64,000 nt of DNA from an uncultured Clostridia bacterium (lineage in GTDB: Bacteria; Bacillota; Clostridia; UMGS1883), in the NCBI GenBank assembly GCA_934476455.1, contig CAKSNY010000002.1, positions 62,001 through 126,000 of the forward strand, read 5' to 3'. Position 1 is the stretch's first letter; every line of letters begins with the position of its first letter. A program made the translations under genes and the position numbers. Under the pieces are notes generated by a model. That model worked only from the letters and a program-made list of their open reading frames with translations, was not told the origin of the DNA and did no database searches. This document shows positions 1 through 7,888 of the stretch, in pieces.

Positions 1-1380
1 CATTGTATAGCCCAGTGCGCCCGACGTTCTGGGAATAATCGTAATTTTTTGCACCGGTGCGGAATTTGTTTGCTTCGCCGCAACAAGGGCGTGCCCTATT
101 TCGTGGTACGAAACAATAAGCTTTTCCTTTTCGGTAAGGATAGCATTTTTCTTTTGGTAACCCGCAATAACAACCTCTATGCTTTCTTCAAGGTCGGCTT
201 GGGTAACGGCGGCTCTTTTATCCCTTACGGCGCGCAGCGCGGCTTCGTTTACGATATTTGCAAGCTCTGCACCCGACGCACCCGACGCCATTTTTGCAAC
301 CTGTGAATAATCTATACCGGGCATTGTTCTTACCTTTTTGGCGTGTACCTTTAAAATTTCCTCTCTGCCCTTGAGGTCCGGCAATTCTACGGGAACGCGC
401 CTGTCAAAGCGCCCGGGGCGCGTAAGCGCAGGGTCTAAGGATTCCGGGCGGTTTGTTGCGGCAAGTATAATAACGCCGGTGTTTCCTTCAAAGCCGTCCA
501 TCTCGGTTAAAAGCTGGTTTAAGGTTTGCTCGCGCTCGTCATTGCCGCTTATGTTGCCGTCGCGCTTTTTGCCGATGGCGTCAATTTCGTCTATAAAAAC
601 AATACAGGGGGCTTTATCCTTTGCCTGCTTGAAAAGGTCGCGCACCTTTGACGCACCCATACCTACAAACATTTCCACAAATTCCGAGCCGGACATTGAG
701 AAAAACGGCACATTGGCCTCACCTGCAACGGCTTTTGCAAGCATTGTTTTACCTGTTCCGGGAGGACCCACCAGCAAAATACCCTTCGGCATAGAGGCGC
801 CTATTTCGGAATATTTGTGAGGATTGTGCAAATAGTCCACAATTTCCGTAAGGTTTTCCTTTGCTTCATCCTCGCCGGCAACGTCGGAAAACTTTATTCC
901 GTTTGAGGATTTTACATAGATTTTTGCGTTGCTTTTACCCATATTAAACATCATAGAGTCTGCCCCGCCCATTTTTTTCATCATCTGGCGGGAAAGAAGC
1001 TGCCCTATGCCCACAAACAAAAGAATGGGAAATACCCACGAAAGCAAAAACGACATAAGGGGCGAGGCTTCCTTTACGATTTCCTTTGAAAATTTCGCGC
1101 CCGAGCCATACAGCCTTTCCGTCATACCGGGATCTGTGAGAAGCCCTGTTTTATAAAAGTTTTTTTCTGCTTTGTCTGTAAAAATTATCTGATTATCCTG
1201 CACCTCTACAAGCCCGATTTGCTTGTCCTCGGTCATTTTCATAAATGTGCCGTAATCCACCTCTTTTATTTGCCGCTGCAAAAAAAACGGCATTGCAAAG
1301 ATGTTAAGCAGCATTAAAAGCGCCATTGCGATTGCATAGTAAAACAAAAGCGGCTTTTTTGGTTTTTTTACTTCGTTCAT
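1..1380 (-). CDS. ftsH: ATP-dependent zinc metalloprotease FtsH (3' end outside the window)
   Basis: Membrane-anchored AAA+ protease that degrades misfolded and regulatory membrane proteins. The first 460 codons are present; the gene runs off the left edge, so the C-terminal part of the protease domain is missing. Visible in order are an N-terminal hydrophobic segment (about residues 10-30), a short extracytoplasmic region, a second hydrophobic segment (about 110-130), the AAA domain with Walker A GPPGTGKT, Walker B FIDEID and the second region of homology ([21 protein letters not shown], split here as ATNRPESL and RPGRFDRR), then the zinc site HEIGH with its first His near residue 426. The start ATG has an upstream GAGGTG. 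A GNAT gene ends 17 bp upstream on the same strand, so the two are probably cotranscribed. Identification is firm. Confidence 0.97.
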   Translation of the reverse strand, partial: MNEVKKPKKPLLFYYAIAMALLMLLNIFAMPFFLQRQIKEVDYGTFMKMTEDKQIGLVEVQDNQIIFTDKAEKNFYKTGLLTDPGMTERLYGSGAKFSKEIVKEASPLMSFLLSWVFPILLFVGIGQLLSRQMMKKMGGADSMMFNMGKSNAKIYVKSSNGIKFSDVAGEDEAKENLTEIVDYLHNPHKYSEIGASMPKGILLVGPPGTGKTMLAKAVAGEANVPFFSMSGSEFVEMFVGMGASKVRDLFKQAKDKAPCIVFIDEIDAIGKKRDGNISGNDEREQTLNQLLTEMDGFEGNTGVIILAATNRPESLDPALTRPGRFDRRVPVELPDLKGREEILKVHAKKVRTMPGIDYSQVAKMASGASGAELANIVNEAALRAVRDKRAAVTQADLEESIEVVIAGYQKKNAILTEKEKLIVSYHEIGHALVAAKQTNSAPVQKITIIPRTSGALGYTM

Positions 1381-1397
1381 TTAAAGCACCTCGTTTG

Positions 1398-1874
1398 TTA
1401 AAGGATTTTTTCCATACCTATTTTCTGTATGTGAAGCCCTATTTTTTCGTAAAATTTTACGGCGGACGTGTTATCTGCCCAAACGTTTAAGGTTACGTTA
1501 TAGCAGCCGCAATTTTTTGCATATTCAAGCACATATTCGTAAAGGCTTTTCCCTATATGGCAGCCGCGTGCGTTTTCATCTACGCAAAGGTCGTCTATAT
1601 AAAGCGTTTTTATATCCGTCATATTATTGTCGTTTACAAATTGCTTGTGAATACAAAAGGCATAGCCCAAAATGCGCCCCTCTCTTTCGGCGACAAACAC
1701 GGGTGTTTGGTCATCTGCAAGTATTTTTTCAAGCTCTGCGTCCGTATATTTTTTTGCGCCGCGTTTAAAAATATCGGGGCGTGCGTCACTGTGTACCTTA
1801 TGCACCTGATACAAAAGCTTGTCTATAGTTAAAATATCTCCCTTTGATGCTCTTCTTATAACCGGTTTTTCCAT
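1398..1874 (-). CDS. GNAT-family N-acetyltransferase
   Basis: A 158-residue single-domain protein of the GCN5-related acetyltransferase superfamily, which moves an acetyl group from acetyl-CoA to an amine. The central strand and pyrophosphate-binding loop are clear in DDLCVDENARGCHIGKSL (about residues 91-110), where ARGCHIG stands for the usual R/Q-x-x-G-x-G/A. The later NVWADNTSAVKFYEKIG block is the typical C-terminal GNAT motif with the conserved Tyr. The substrate cannot be read from the sequence. It sits directly upstream of ftsH on the same strand, which suggests cotranscription but says little about function. Confidence 0.88.
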   Translation of the reverse strand: MEKPVIRRASKGDILTIDKLLYQVHKVHSDARPDIFKRGAKKYTDAELEKILADDQTPVFVAEREGRILGYAFCIHKQFVNDNNMTDIKTLYIDDLCVDENARGCHIGKSLYEYVLEYAKNCGCYNVTLNVWADNTSAVKFYEKIGLHIQKIGMEKIL

Positions 1875-1951
1875 TTTTTACACCTCACCGTAAAAATAAG
1901 TATAGCACAAACCGCCGCGGGGGGCAAGAAAATACAAAAATTATTCACAAA

Positions 1952-2052
1952 AAAGGGGATGTAAAAAAAAGCTCAGAACGCAAAAAGGCATATTGGGCTT
2001 TATTACATTATGCCTGAAGTTTGTCCGTTCCGAAGCTTTTTCCCTATCCCCT
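1952..2052. repeat. GGGGATGT intergenic repeat, copy A, long imperfect hairpin
   Basis: The outer arms AAAGGGGATGT... (1952-1973) and AGCTTTTTCCCTATCCCCT (2034-2052) pair over a loop of about 60 nt. The left 33 bases (1954-1986) closely match the minus strand at 24789-24820 downstream of prfB, and the outer arms recur at 14495-14532. It lies between the GNAT gene and pyk, where no credible gene is present. Confidence 0.6.
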
Positions 2053-2075
2053 CGAAGAAACGAAATTCGAGAATT

Positions 2076-2213
2076 TGGGGAGTTGTCAGAGGGGATTTCC
2101 CCTCTGACGTAAAAAAACGCGGTTTTCGCGGGCGTGCAGTGCCGGCCCTTGTTCTCAAGCCGAAAGCTCGCTTTCGGAGCTTTCGGCTTGAAACGTGTCG
2201 GTATAGCCGACAC
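2076..2213. repeat. Composite hairpin repeat downstream of pyk
   Basis: Three stem-loops in a row. A perfect 10-bp stem GTCAGAGGGG/CCCCTCTGAC (2085-2094, 2099-2108) is followed by the segment GCGGTTTTCGCGG (2119-2131). Next comes a perfect 14-bp stem CAAGCCGAAAGCTC/GAGCTTTCGGCTTG (2156-2169, 2177-2190), and last a short GTGTCGG/CCGACAC stem that reaches to within 3 bp of the pyk stop codon. The same modules in the same order lie downstream of eno at 16429-16872. Some of these stems may terminate pyk transcription, but the block repeats beyond what a terminator needs. Confidence 0.75.
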
Positions 2214-2215
2214 GC

Positions 2216-3628
2216 TCAAAGGGTTTCCACACGTATTGTCCCCGTCTTTCCGCTGCCTGCGGGCGACATACCCTCTGTCATAACTATTGTATCGCCGCTT
2301 GTAAGCCCCAAATGCTCCCGCGCGGCACGTGCGGCATGGTAAAACAGCACGTCGCCCGATGTGAACTGTTCGCACATAACGGGTACAACCCCCCAAGAAA
2401 GAGCAAGCTTATACCAAACCTTTTTGTCGGGCGTCATACCGATAATATCCATCGGCGCACGGAAGCGCGATACCATACGAACTGTTTTCCCGGAAAGAGA
2501 GCATGCAACAATTCCCTTTGCGGATATATCTATCGCCATACCGCACGTAGCGTGGGAAACGGCGTCCACCTGGTTTGTTATGGGAAATTCCGCATTTCTG
2601 AAGCGTTTGGCAAAGTTTATATGCCGCTCGGTTTCTTCCACAATTTCGCTCATTGTGCGCACCGTTTCAACGGGGTATTTGCCCGCAGCGGATTCACCCG
2701 AAAGCATAACCGCGCTTGTGCCGTCATACACGGCGTTTGCAACGTCGGATATTTCCGCACGTGTCGGGCGGGGGTTGTGAATCATAGATTCCAGCATTTC
2801 GGTTGCGGTTATAACGCGCTTGCCCAAAAGGCGGCATTTTGTAATAATGTATTTTTGCAGCGCCGGAAGCTCTGTAAACGGAACCTCTACACCCAAATCG
2901 CCGCGGCCTATCATTATTCCGTCGCACTCGGTGCATATATCGTCTATATTATCAATTCCGGCACGGTTTTCTATTTTTGCTATTATGGCAATGTCGCCGC
3001 CGCCGTTTTCGCGGAGAAAGCCTTTAAGGTCAAGAATATCCTGTTTGGTGGAAACAAACGAAGCCGCAACGTAATCCACCCCGTTTTCTATACCGAAAAG
3101 AAGGTCACACTTGTCCTGCTCACTTAAATATACCTGGTGCAAAAGCTTATTCGGAAAGCTCATACTTTTTCTGTCGGAAAGCTCGCCCCCGGCAATAACG
3201 GTGCATACGATGTCCTCGCCGGTAATTTCCTTTACCTCGAAAATAACAAGCCCGTTATTTACAAGCACCCTGTCGCCCTTTAAAAGATCCTTGCAAAGCC
3301 CTTTATAATTTACGGAAACGATTTCTTTGTTTCCCACACATTCACGCGTGGTAAAGGTGAAGGTGTCGCCGTCCTCCAGGCGGATTTTCCCGTTTTCAAA
3401 GGTACCTATTCTGTATTCGGGACCCTTGGTATCAAGCATTATGGCAATCGGCATATCAAGCGTTTCGCGCACCTTTTTTATCATATCAAACTTCTTTTTA
3501 TGCTCCTCGTGCGAGCCGTGTGAAAAATTAAGCCGTGCAACGTTAAGCCCCGCAAGACACATTTTTGTGAACACCTTTTCAGAGCTGCTTGCAGGCCCTA
3601 TTGTACATACTATTTTTGTTTTGCGCAT
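2216..3628 (-). CDS. pyk: Pyruvate kinase
   Basis: Transfers phosphate from phosphoenolpyruvate to ADP in the last step of glycolysis. The 470-residue protein starts with MRKTKIVCTIGPAS; I chose this ATG over a possible start six codons upstream because a GAGAGGG sits about 11 nt before it. The (beta/alpha)8 barrel is interrupted by a B domain near residues 70-165. The active-site strand IIAKIENRAGIDNID and the helix VITATEMLESMIHNPRPTRAE (shown here as two parts) are canonical. The C-terminal allosteric domain is present and there is no extra PEP-utiliser domain. The gene appears monocistronic, with a promoter side shared with the divergent operon at 3780 and a complex hairpin repeat immediately after the stop. 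Confidence 0.97.
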   Translation of the reverse strand: MRKTKIVCTIGPASSSEKVFTKMCLAGLNVARLNFSHGSHEEHKKKFDMIKKVRETLDMPIAIMLDTKGPEYRIGTFENGKIRLEDGDTFTFTTRECVGNKEIVSVNYKGLCKDLLKGDRVLVNNGLVIFEVKEITGEDIVCTVIAGGELSDRKSMSFPNKLLHQVYLSEQDKCDLLFGIENGVDYVAASFVSTKQDILDLKGFLRENGGGDIAIIAKIENRAGIDNIDDICTECDGIMIGRGDLGVEVPFTELPALQKYIITKCRLLGKRVITATEMLESMIHNPRPTRAEISDVANAVYDGTSAVMLSGESAAGKYPVETVRTMSEIVEETERHINFAKRFRNAEFPITNQVDAVSHATCGMAIDISAKGIVACSLSGKTVRMVSRFRAPMDIIGMTPDKKVWYKLALSWGVVPVMCEQFTSGDVLFYHAARAAREHLGLTSGDTIVMTEGMSPAGSGKTGTIRVETL

Positions 3629-3779
3629 ATGCTGACACCCTCTCATTACAAAATCTTTCTTATTATATATTATATATGCAAAAAAACATTTGTCAAGATT
3701 TTGCTTGCGGCAATTTACGTATTTTTATCACAGGGGGCATTATTTTATGTATGAAAATAATCACAACAAAAAAACACTA

Positions 3780-3808
3780 TTGACAAAGCGCGAAAAATGT
3801 TTTATTAT
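3780..3808 (+). promoter_or_regulatory. SigmaA-type promoter of the branched-chain operon leader
   Basis: TTGACA at 3780-3785, 17-bp spacer, TATTAT at 3803-3808. Initiation near 3815 would give a 25-nt untranslated region before the leader ORF at 3840. No other convincing promoter lies between here and the first structural gene at 4038, because the space after the 3980-4012 terminator is too short. Confidence 0.75.
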
Positions 3809-3839
3809 AGTAGCATACTTTGTGAAAGGAAAAAAGACG

Positions 3840-3953
3840 ATGAACACTGTATTTTATGTGATTAACATAATTGTCATTAACGCTATTATTCTAATTGCCG
3901 TTACAGCAAAAAAGAATAGCGCTGTTTGTCGTGTGTGCAGAAAGGCGGCATAA
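3840..3953 (+). CDS. Ile/Val-rich leader peptide, 37 aa (probable attenuation peptide)
   Basis: ATG preceded by GAAAGGA at a suitable distance, 37 codons, TAA stop. Residues 7-21 read V-I-N-I-I-V-I-N-A-I-I-L-I-A-V: 11 of 15 are Ile, Leu or Val, and the whole peptide has 7 Ile, 6 Val and 1 Leu (a CTA codon). The ORF lies between its own promoter and a strong terminator, directly before an operon that includes a branched-chain aminotransferase. This is the layout of ilv/leu attenuation leaders. The alternative is a small membrane peptide, since the run is also hydrophobic and the tail carries C-R-V-C and basic residues. The pairing alternatives downstream favour the attenuator reading. Confidence 0.7.
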   Translation: MNTVFYVINIIVINAIILIAVTAKKNSAVCRVCRKAA

Positions 3954-4012
3954 TCCGTTTTTTTGATATAAGGTTATAACGCCTGCGGCAATTAGCGCCG
4001 CAGGCGTTTTTT
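3943..4012 (+). terminator. Attenuator: terminator with a competing antiterminator stem
   Basis: The terminator is CGCCTGCGGC (3980-3989) with GCCGCAGGCG (3997-4006), a perfect 10-bp stem followed by TTTTTT. The 5' arm overlaps TTATAACGCCT (3974-3984), which can instead pair with AGGCGGCATAA (3943-3953); 9 of 11 positions match. That upstream strand contains the stop codon of the leader peptide. A ribosome stalled on the Ile/Val codons would leave it free to form the antiterminator, and a ribosome at the stop codon would cover it and allow termination. The stems are visible in the sequence; the switching is inference. Confidence 0.65.
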
Positions 4013-4037
4013 AATAATTATGAAAGGATGAGCATAA

Positions 4038-5411
4038 ATGCGAAAAATCGGAATTTCGGACATTACACTGGCAACGGCAGGTGCAAGAGAGCTAAGCTTT
4101 AAGGAAAAGGTAGAAACGGCAAAGCAGCTAAGCCGTGCCGAAACGGATTGTATAGAGATGATGCCGCTTACAGGCTCAAAGGCAGACATTATCTTTTATC
4201 ATACTGTGTCCGGACTTACCGACAGGGAAATATGCTGCCCGATTTCTACGGAGGAGGGGCAGACACAGAAAGCTGCGGAGGCGCTTAAAAATGCGAAAAA
4301 CGCTTCTGTAAATGTTTGCGTGCCGTCCTCCACCGTGCAGATGGAATATATAGGAAAGAAAAAGCCCGCGGCAATGCTTGCCGCTATGGAAAGTACCCTC
4401 GCAGAGGCGGCAGCGTGCTTTAAAACCACAGAGGTTACTTTTACGGACGCAACACGTGCCGATATAGGGTTTTTAACGCAGATGACAAAGAAGGCTGCGG
4501 AGGCGGGCGCATCGCGCATAACCGTGTGCGATGATGCGGGCGATATGCTGCCGAAAGAATTTAAAGAGCTTGTGAAGCTTGTTAAAGAGGCTGCGGGAAA
4601 AACGCCGGTAGGGGTGAAATGCTCTAACGAGTGCCATATGGCGGCAGCCTTTATGGCAGAGGCGATAGAAGAAGGTGCAGACTATGTAAAGACAACGGCG
4701 CTCGGGAAAGAGGCGGTTTCCCTTAGAACGGCGGCGGGGCTTATAAGCTCTAAGGGGAGCGCACTGGACTGCTTTTGCGGCGTTAATATGACGGTGCTTT
4801 CGGATTGCAGCGACAAGATATTGCAGGCTGCCGAGGGTAAGGTAACCCCCAAAGCCTCTTTGAACGCGGGAAGCTTTTTTACCGGCAGTGAGGATATAAC
4901 AGCCGTTTCACAGGCGGTAAAGGATTTGGGCTATGACCTTAGCGGCAACGATATTGCGGCGGTATACAGCGAATTTTTAAAGACCGCCGAAAAGAAGAAG
5001 GTTTCGCTGCGCGACCTTGACGCGATAGTTGCCGGCTGTGCAATGCAGGCGCCGCCGACCTTCAGCGTACAAAGCTTTGTTGTTACAAACGGAAATCTTA
5101 TAACACCGATGGCAAATATGACCATTGTAAAAAACGGCGAGGCGCTTTCCGGCTGCAGCGTGGGCGACGGACCGATTGACGCGGCGTTTCGCGCTATTGA
5201 GCAGATTGTAGGGCACCATACGGAACTGGACGATTTTCAGGTACAAGCCGTAACGCGCGGGCGCGAGGCGCTCGGCTCGGCAATTGTTAAGCTGCGTTCG
5301 GGCGGTGTTTTGTATTCGGGCAAGGGCATATCAACCGATATAGTGGAAGCGAGCATAGCTGCGTACATAAGCGCACTTAACAAAATATATTACGAGGAGG
5401 AAACAAAATGA
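4038..5411 (+). CDS. Isopropylmalate synthase (LeuA)-like protein lacking catalytic residues
   Basis: A 457-residue protein with an HMGL-like TIM barrel (about residues 4-245) and a LeuA regulatory-domain-like C-terminus (about 325-450, with VTNGNLITPMANM, GDGPIDAAF and a final G-x-GISTDIVEASIAAYI block). The family normally starts with a D-T-T-L-R-D-G-E-Q motif; here the segment is DITLATAGA (residues 8-16), so the catalytic Arg and metal-binding Asp are gone. The H-C-H-N-D metal motif is KCSNE (194-198), so both His ligands are lost. The G-x-G-E-R segment is also absent. The fold therefore looks kept but the Claisen-condensation chemistry does not. It is the first structural gene after the attenuator and overlaps the next gene by 4 bp, so it may act as a regulator, scaffold or altered enzyme. 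Confidence 0.75.
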   Translation: MRKIGISDITLATAGARELSFKEKVETAKQLSRAETDCIEMMPLTGSKADIIFYHTVSGLTDREICCPISTEEGQTQKAAEALKNAKNASVNVCVPSSTVQMEYIGKKKPAAMLAAMESTLAEAAACFKTTEVTFTDATRADIGFLTQMTKKAAEAGASRITVCDDAGDMLPKEFKELVKLVKEAAGKTPVGVKCSNECHMAAAFMAEAIEEGADYVKTTALGKEAVSLRTAAGLISSKGSALDCFCGVNMTVLSDCSDKILQAAEGKVTPKASLNAGSFFTGSEDITAVSQAVKDLGYDLSGNDIAAVYSEFLKTAEKKKVSLRDLDAIVAGCAMQAPPTFSVQSFVVTNGNLITPMANMTIVKNGEALSGCSVGDGPIDAAFRAIEQIVGHHTELDDFQVQAVTRGREALGSAIVKLRSGGVLYSGKGISTDIVEASIAAYISALNKIYYEEETK

Positions 5412-7867
5412 AGCTTTCCTTTTCAACAAACTATCAAAAAACAGACGTAATGCAGGCGCTTGCCGCCGCGAACGAATACGGGTTTCAGGGGGTGGAAATT
5501 CACGATATAAGCGAAACCGAGAATTATGAAATTTCCGACGTGCGGCAAAAAACGGCACAGTACCGCGTGCATATATCGTGCATAGATACCGCGGCGGATA
5601 TATCGAAAGATTTTGACAAGGCATACGCGGAAGCGGTCTGTGCGATAAATAAGGCGGCAGAGCTGCACTGCCCGTACGTAAGGCTGCATGCAGAGAGTGA
5701 GGATAATGTTTCAGCCTTTTTGCAAAAAACGCTTCCCGATGCCGAAAAAAATAAAATTGTGCTTCTGATAGAATCGTGCGGGGTATACGGCGACACGTCA
5801 AAGCTGAGAGGGCTTTTGGAGCATTTCGCGTCGGACAGTTTAGGCGCTTTGTGGGATTTTTACCACCCGTACAGAAGCGCGGGCGAAACGCCGGACGTCA
5901 CCGTTAAAAATCTGGGTGCGTACATAAAGCACGTTCATATAAAAGATTCGGATGAAACGGGCGCGTATACCCTTATAGGCGAGGGCACAGCCCCTATGGA
6001 GGATTTTTTCGGCGCGCTGAGGTCTGTTAATTACGACGGCTATATATCCCTTGAATGGAACGAAAAATGGGCAGACGAGGTAGGCGCCTGCGAGATAGCG
6101 TTTCCGCATTTTGTAAGCTTTATGAATAGGTTTGACGAAACGGCAACCGCAAAGCGCAGCCTTTATCAAAACAAGTCGCAAACGGGTAAATTTATATGGA
6201 AAAAGGACGCGCTTATCGAAAAAACCTTTTCACAGGTGCTGGATTGCTGCGTAGAGGAATTTCCCAACCAAACGGCGATAAGATATACCACGCTTGACTA
6301 TACGAGAACATACAGCCAATTCCGCGATGATGTGGATGAGTTTGCACGGGCGCTTGTTTCCGTAGGCGTTACGGCGGGCAGCCACGTTGCGGTATGGGCA
6401 ACAAACGTGCCGCAGTGGTACATTGCGTTTTGGGCGGTTACGAAAATCGGCGCGGTGCTTGTCAGTATGAACACAGCCTACAAAATACACGAGGCAGAGT
6501 ATTTGTTAAAGCAGTCGGACACGCACACGCTTATTATGACAGAGGGGTATCGGGACTCTAACTACAGAGAAATAATGCAAAAGCTTTGCCCCGAAACGGA
6601 AAACACACCTAAAAACGCCCCGCTTCACGCAAAGAGACTGCCGTTTTTAAGAAATATAATTACAGTAGGTTTTGAAATGCACGGCGCAATGACATGGGAC
6701 GAGGCGCGCGCCGGAGCCGCCGAAACACCGATAGAGGAAATTCACCGCCGCGCCGCTGCGGTAAGCGTGCACAGCGTTTGCAATATGCAGTATACAAGCG
6801 GTACGACGGGCTTTCCGAAGGGCGTAATGCTTACGCATTACAACATAGTAAACAACGGTAAATGTATAGGCGACAGAATGGATCTTTCCACAGCAGACAG
6901 AATGATGATACAGGTGCCGATGTTCCACTGTTTCGGAATGGTGCTGGCGATGACAGCCGCGATGACACATTCGGCAACAATTTTGCCGCTGCCGTACTTT
7001 TCGCCGCGTTCGGCACTTTCGTGCATTGAACACGAGCATATTACGTGCTTCCACGGCGTACCTACGATGTTTATTGCACTTTTGGAAAATCCGGATTTTG
7101 AAAAGACGGACTTTTCATATATGCGCACCGGCATAATGGCGGGGTCGCCCTGCCCGGTGTCCGTAATGCAGGATGTTTTAAATAAAATGAATATGCGCGA
7201 GATAACCATTGTTTACGGACAGACAGAGGCTTCGCCGGGCTGCACGATGAGCAGCACTGACGATTCCATCGAAACGCGCGTGGGAACGGTGGGAAGGGCA
7301 CTTCCCGAGATAGAATGTAAAATAACAGACCCCGAAACGGGCGAGGAAATGCCCGTAGGCGAGGTTGGCGAGTTTGTGGCGCGCGGCTACAACATTATGA
7401 AAGGCTACTACAAAATGCCGCACGAAACCGCTGCCGCAATAGATAAGGACGGCTGGCTGCATACCGGCGATTTGGCGCTTAAAACGGCGGACGGAAACTT
7501 CTGCATAACAGGGCGCCTTAAGGATATGATAATACGCGGGGGAGAAAATATTTACCCCAAGGAAATAGAGGAATTTATCTACACGCACCCCTCTGTAAAG
7601 GACGTACAGGTTATCGGCGTGCCGGACGAGCAATACGGCGAGGAAATAATGGCATGCGTTATACTTAAAGAGGGCACCGCCCTTACCGCTGACGAGCTGA
7701 AGGGCTATATTGCGGAAAATATGGCAAAGCACAAGGTGCCGCGGTATATAGATTTTGTAGAGGAGTTCCCCATGAATGTAGCGGGCAAAATTCTTAAATA
7801 TAAAATGCGCGAGGACGCAATAGAGCGCCTCGGCATAAAAAAAGCAGAAGGAATAACAGCGCAATAA
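5408..7867 (+). CDS. Fusion of xylose-isomerase-like TIM barrel and acyl-CoA synthetase
   Basis: An 819-residue two-domain protein. Residues 1-245 resemble sugar phosphate isomerases/epimerases of the AP-endonuclease-2 fold; likely metal ligands are E122 (IESCG), D150 (LWDFYHPYR), H177 (HVHIKD) and E216 (SLEWNE). Residues 260-819 form an AMP-forming acyl-CoA ligase with P-loop YTSGTTGFPKG (462-472), YGQTE (603-607), TGDLA (686-690), hinge GRLKDMIIRGGENIYP and the C-terminal catalytic Lys in AGKILK (794). The linker contains no stop or start signal and the frame is continuous. The ligase half most resembles medium/short-chain acyl-CoA synthetases, so it may activate a branched-chain acid for the downstream oxidoreductase. 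The role of the barrel is unknown. The start overlaps the LeuA-like gene by 4 bp. Confidence 0.85.
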   Translation: MKLSFSTNYQKTDVMQALAAANEYGFQGVEIHDISETENYEISDVRQKTAQYRVHISCIDTAADISKDFDKAYAEAVCAINKAAELHCPYVRLHAESEDNVSAFLQKTLPDAEKNKIVLLIESCGVYGDTSKLRGLLEHFASDSLGALWDFYHPYRSAGETPDVTVKNLGAYIKHVHIKDSDETGAYTLIGEGTAPMEDFFGALRSVNYDGYISLEWNEKWADEVGACEIAFPHFVSFMNRFDETATAKRSLYQNKSQTGKFIWKKDALIEKTFSQVLDCCVEEFPNQTAIRYTTLDYTRTYSQFRDDVDEFARALVSVGVTAGSHVAVWATNVPQWYIAFWAVTKIGAVLVSMNTAYKIHEAEYLLKQSDTHTLIMTEGYRDSNYREIMQKLCPETENTPKNAPLHAKRLPFLRNIITVGFEMHGAMTWDEARAGAAETPIEEIHRRAAAVSVHSVCNMQYTSGTTGFPKGVMLTHYNIVNNGKCIGDRMDLSTADRMMIQVPMFHCFGMVLAMTAAMTHSATILPLPYFSPRSALSCIEHEHITCFHGVPTMFIALLENPDFEKTDFSYMRTGIMAGSPCPVSVMQDVLNKMNMREITIVYGQTEASPGCTMSSTDDSIETRVGTVGRALPEIECKITDPETGEEMPVGEVGEFVARGYNIMKGYYKMPHETAAAIDKDGWLHTGDLALKTADGNFCITGRLKDMIIRGGENIYPKEIEEFIYTHPSVKDVQVIGVPDEQYGEEIMACVILKEGTALTADELKGYIAENMAKHKVPRYIDFVEEFPMNVAGKILKYKMREDAIERLGIKKAEGITAQ

Positions 7868-7888
7868 AGCTTTGAAAGGATGGTTTAG

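Noticed and set aside
1941..2396. Open frame of 151 codons on the minus strand across the region behind pyk
   Set aside because: It overlaps the pyk 3' end in another frame, runs through perfect hairpins and has an Arg/Cys-rich sequence with no recognisable domain.
2312..3127. Open frame of 271 codons antisense to pyk, and a similar long frame at 7178-8080 antisense to the ligase fusion and ilvE
   Set aside because: Both are shadows of strongly conserved genes on the opposite strand and have no family resemblance.
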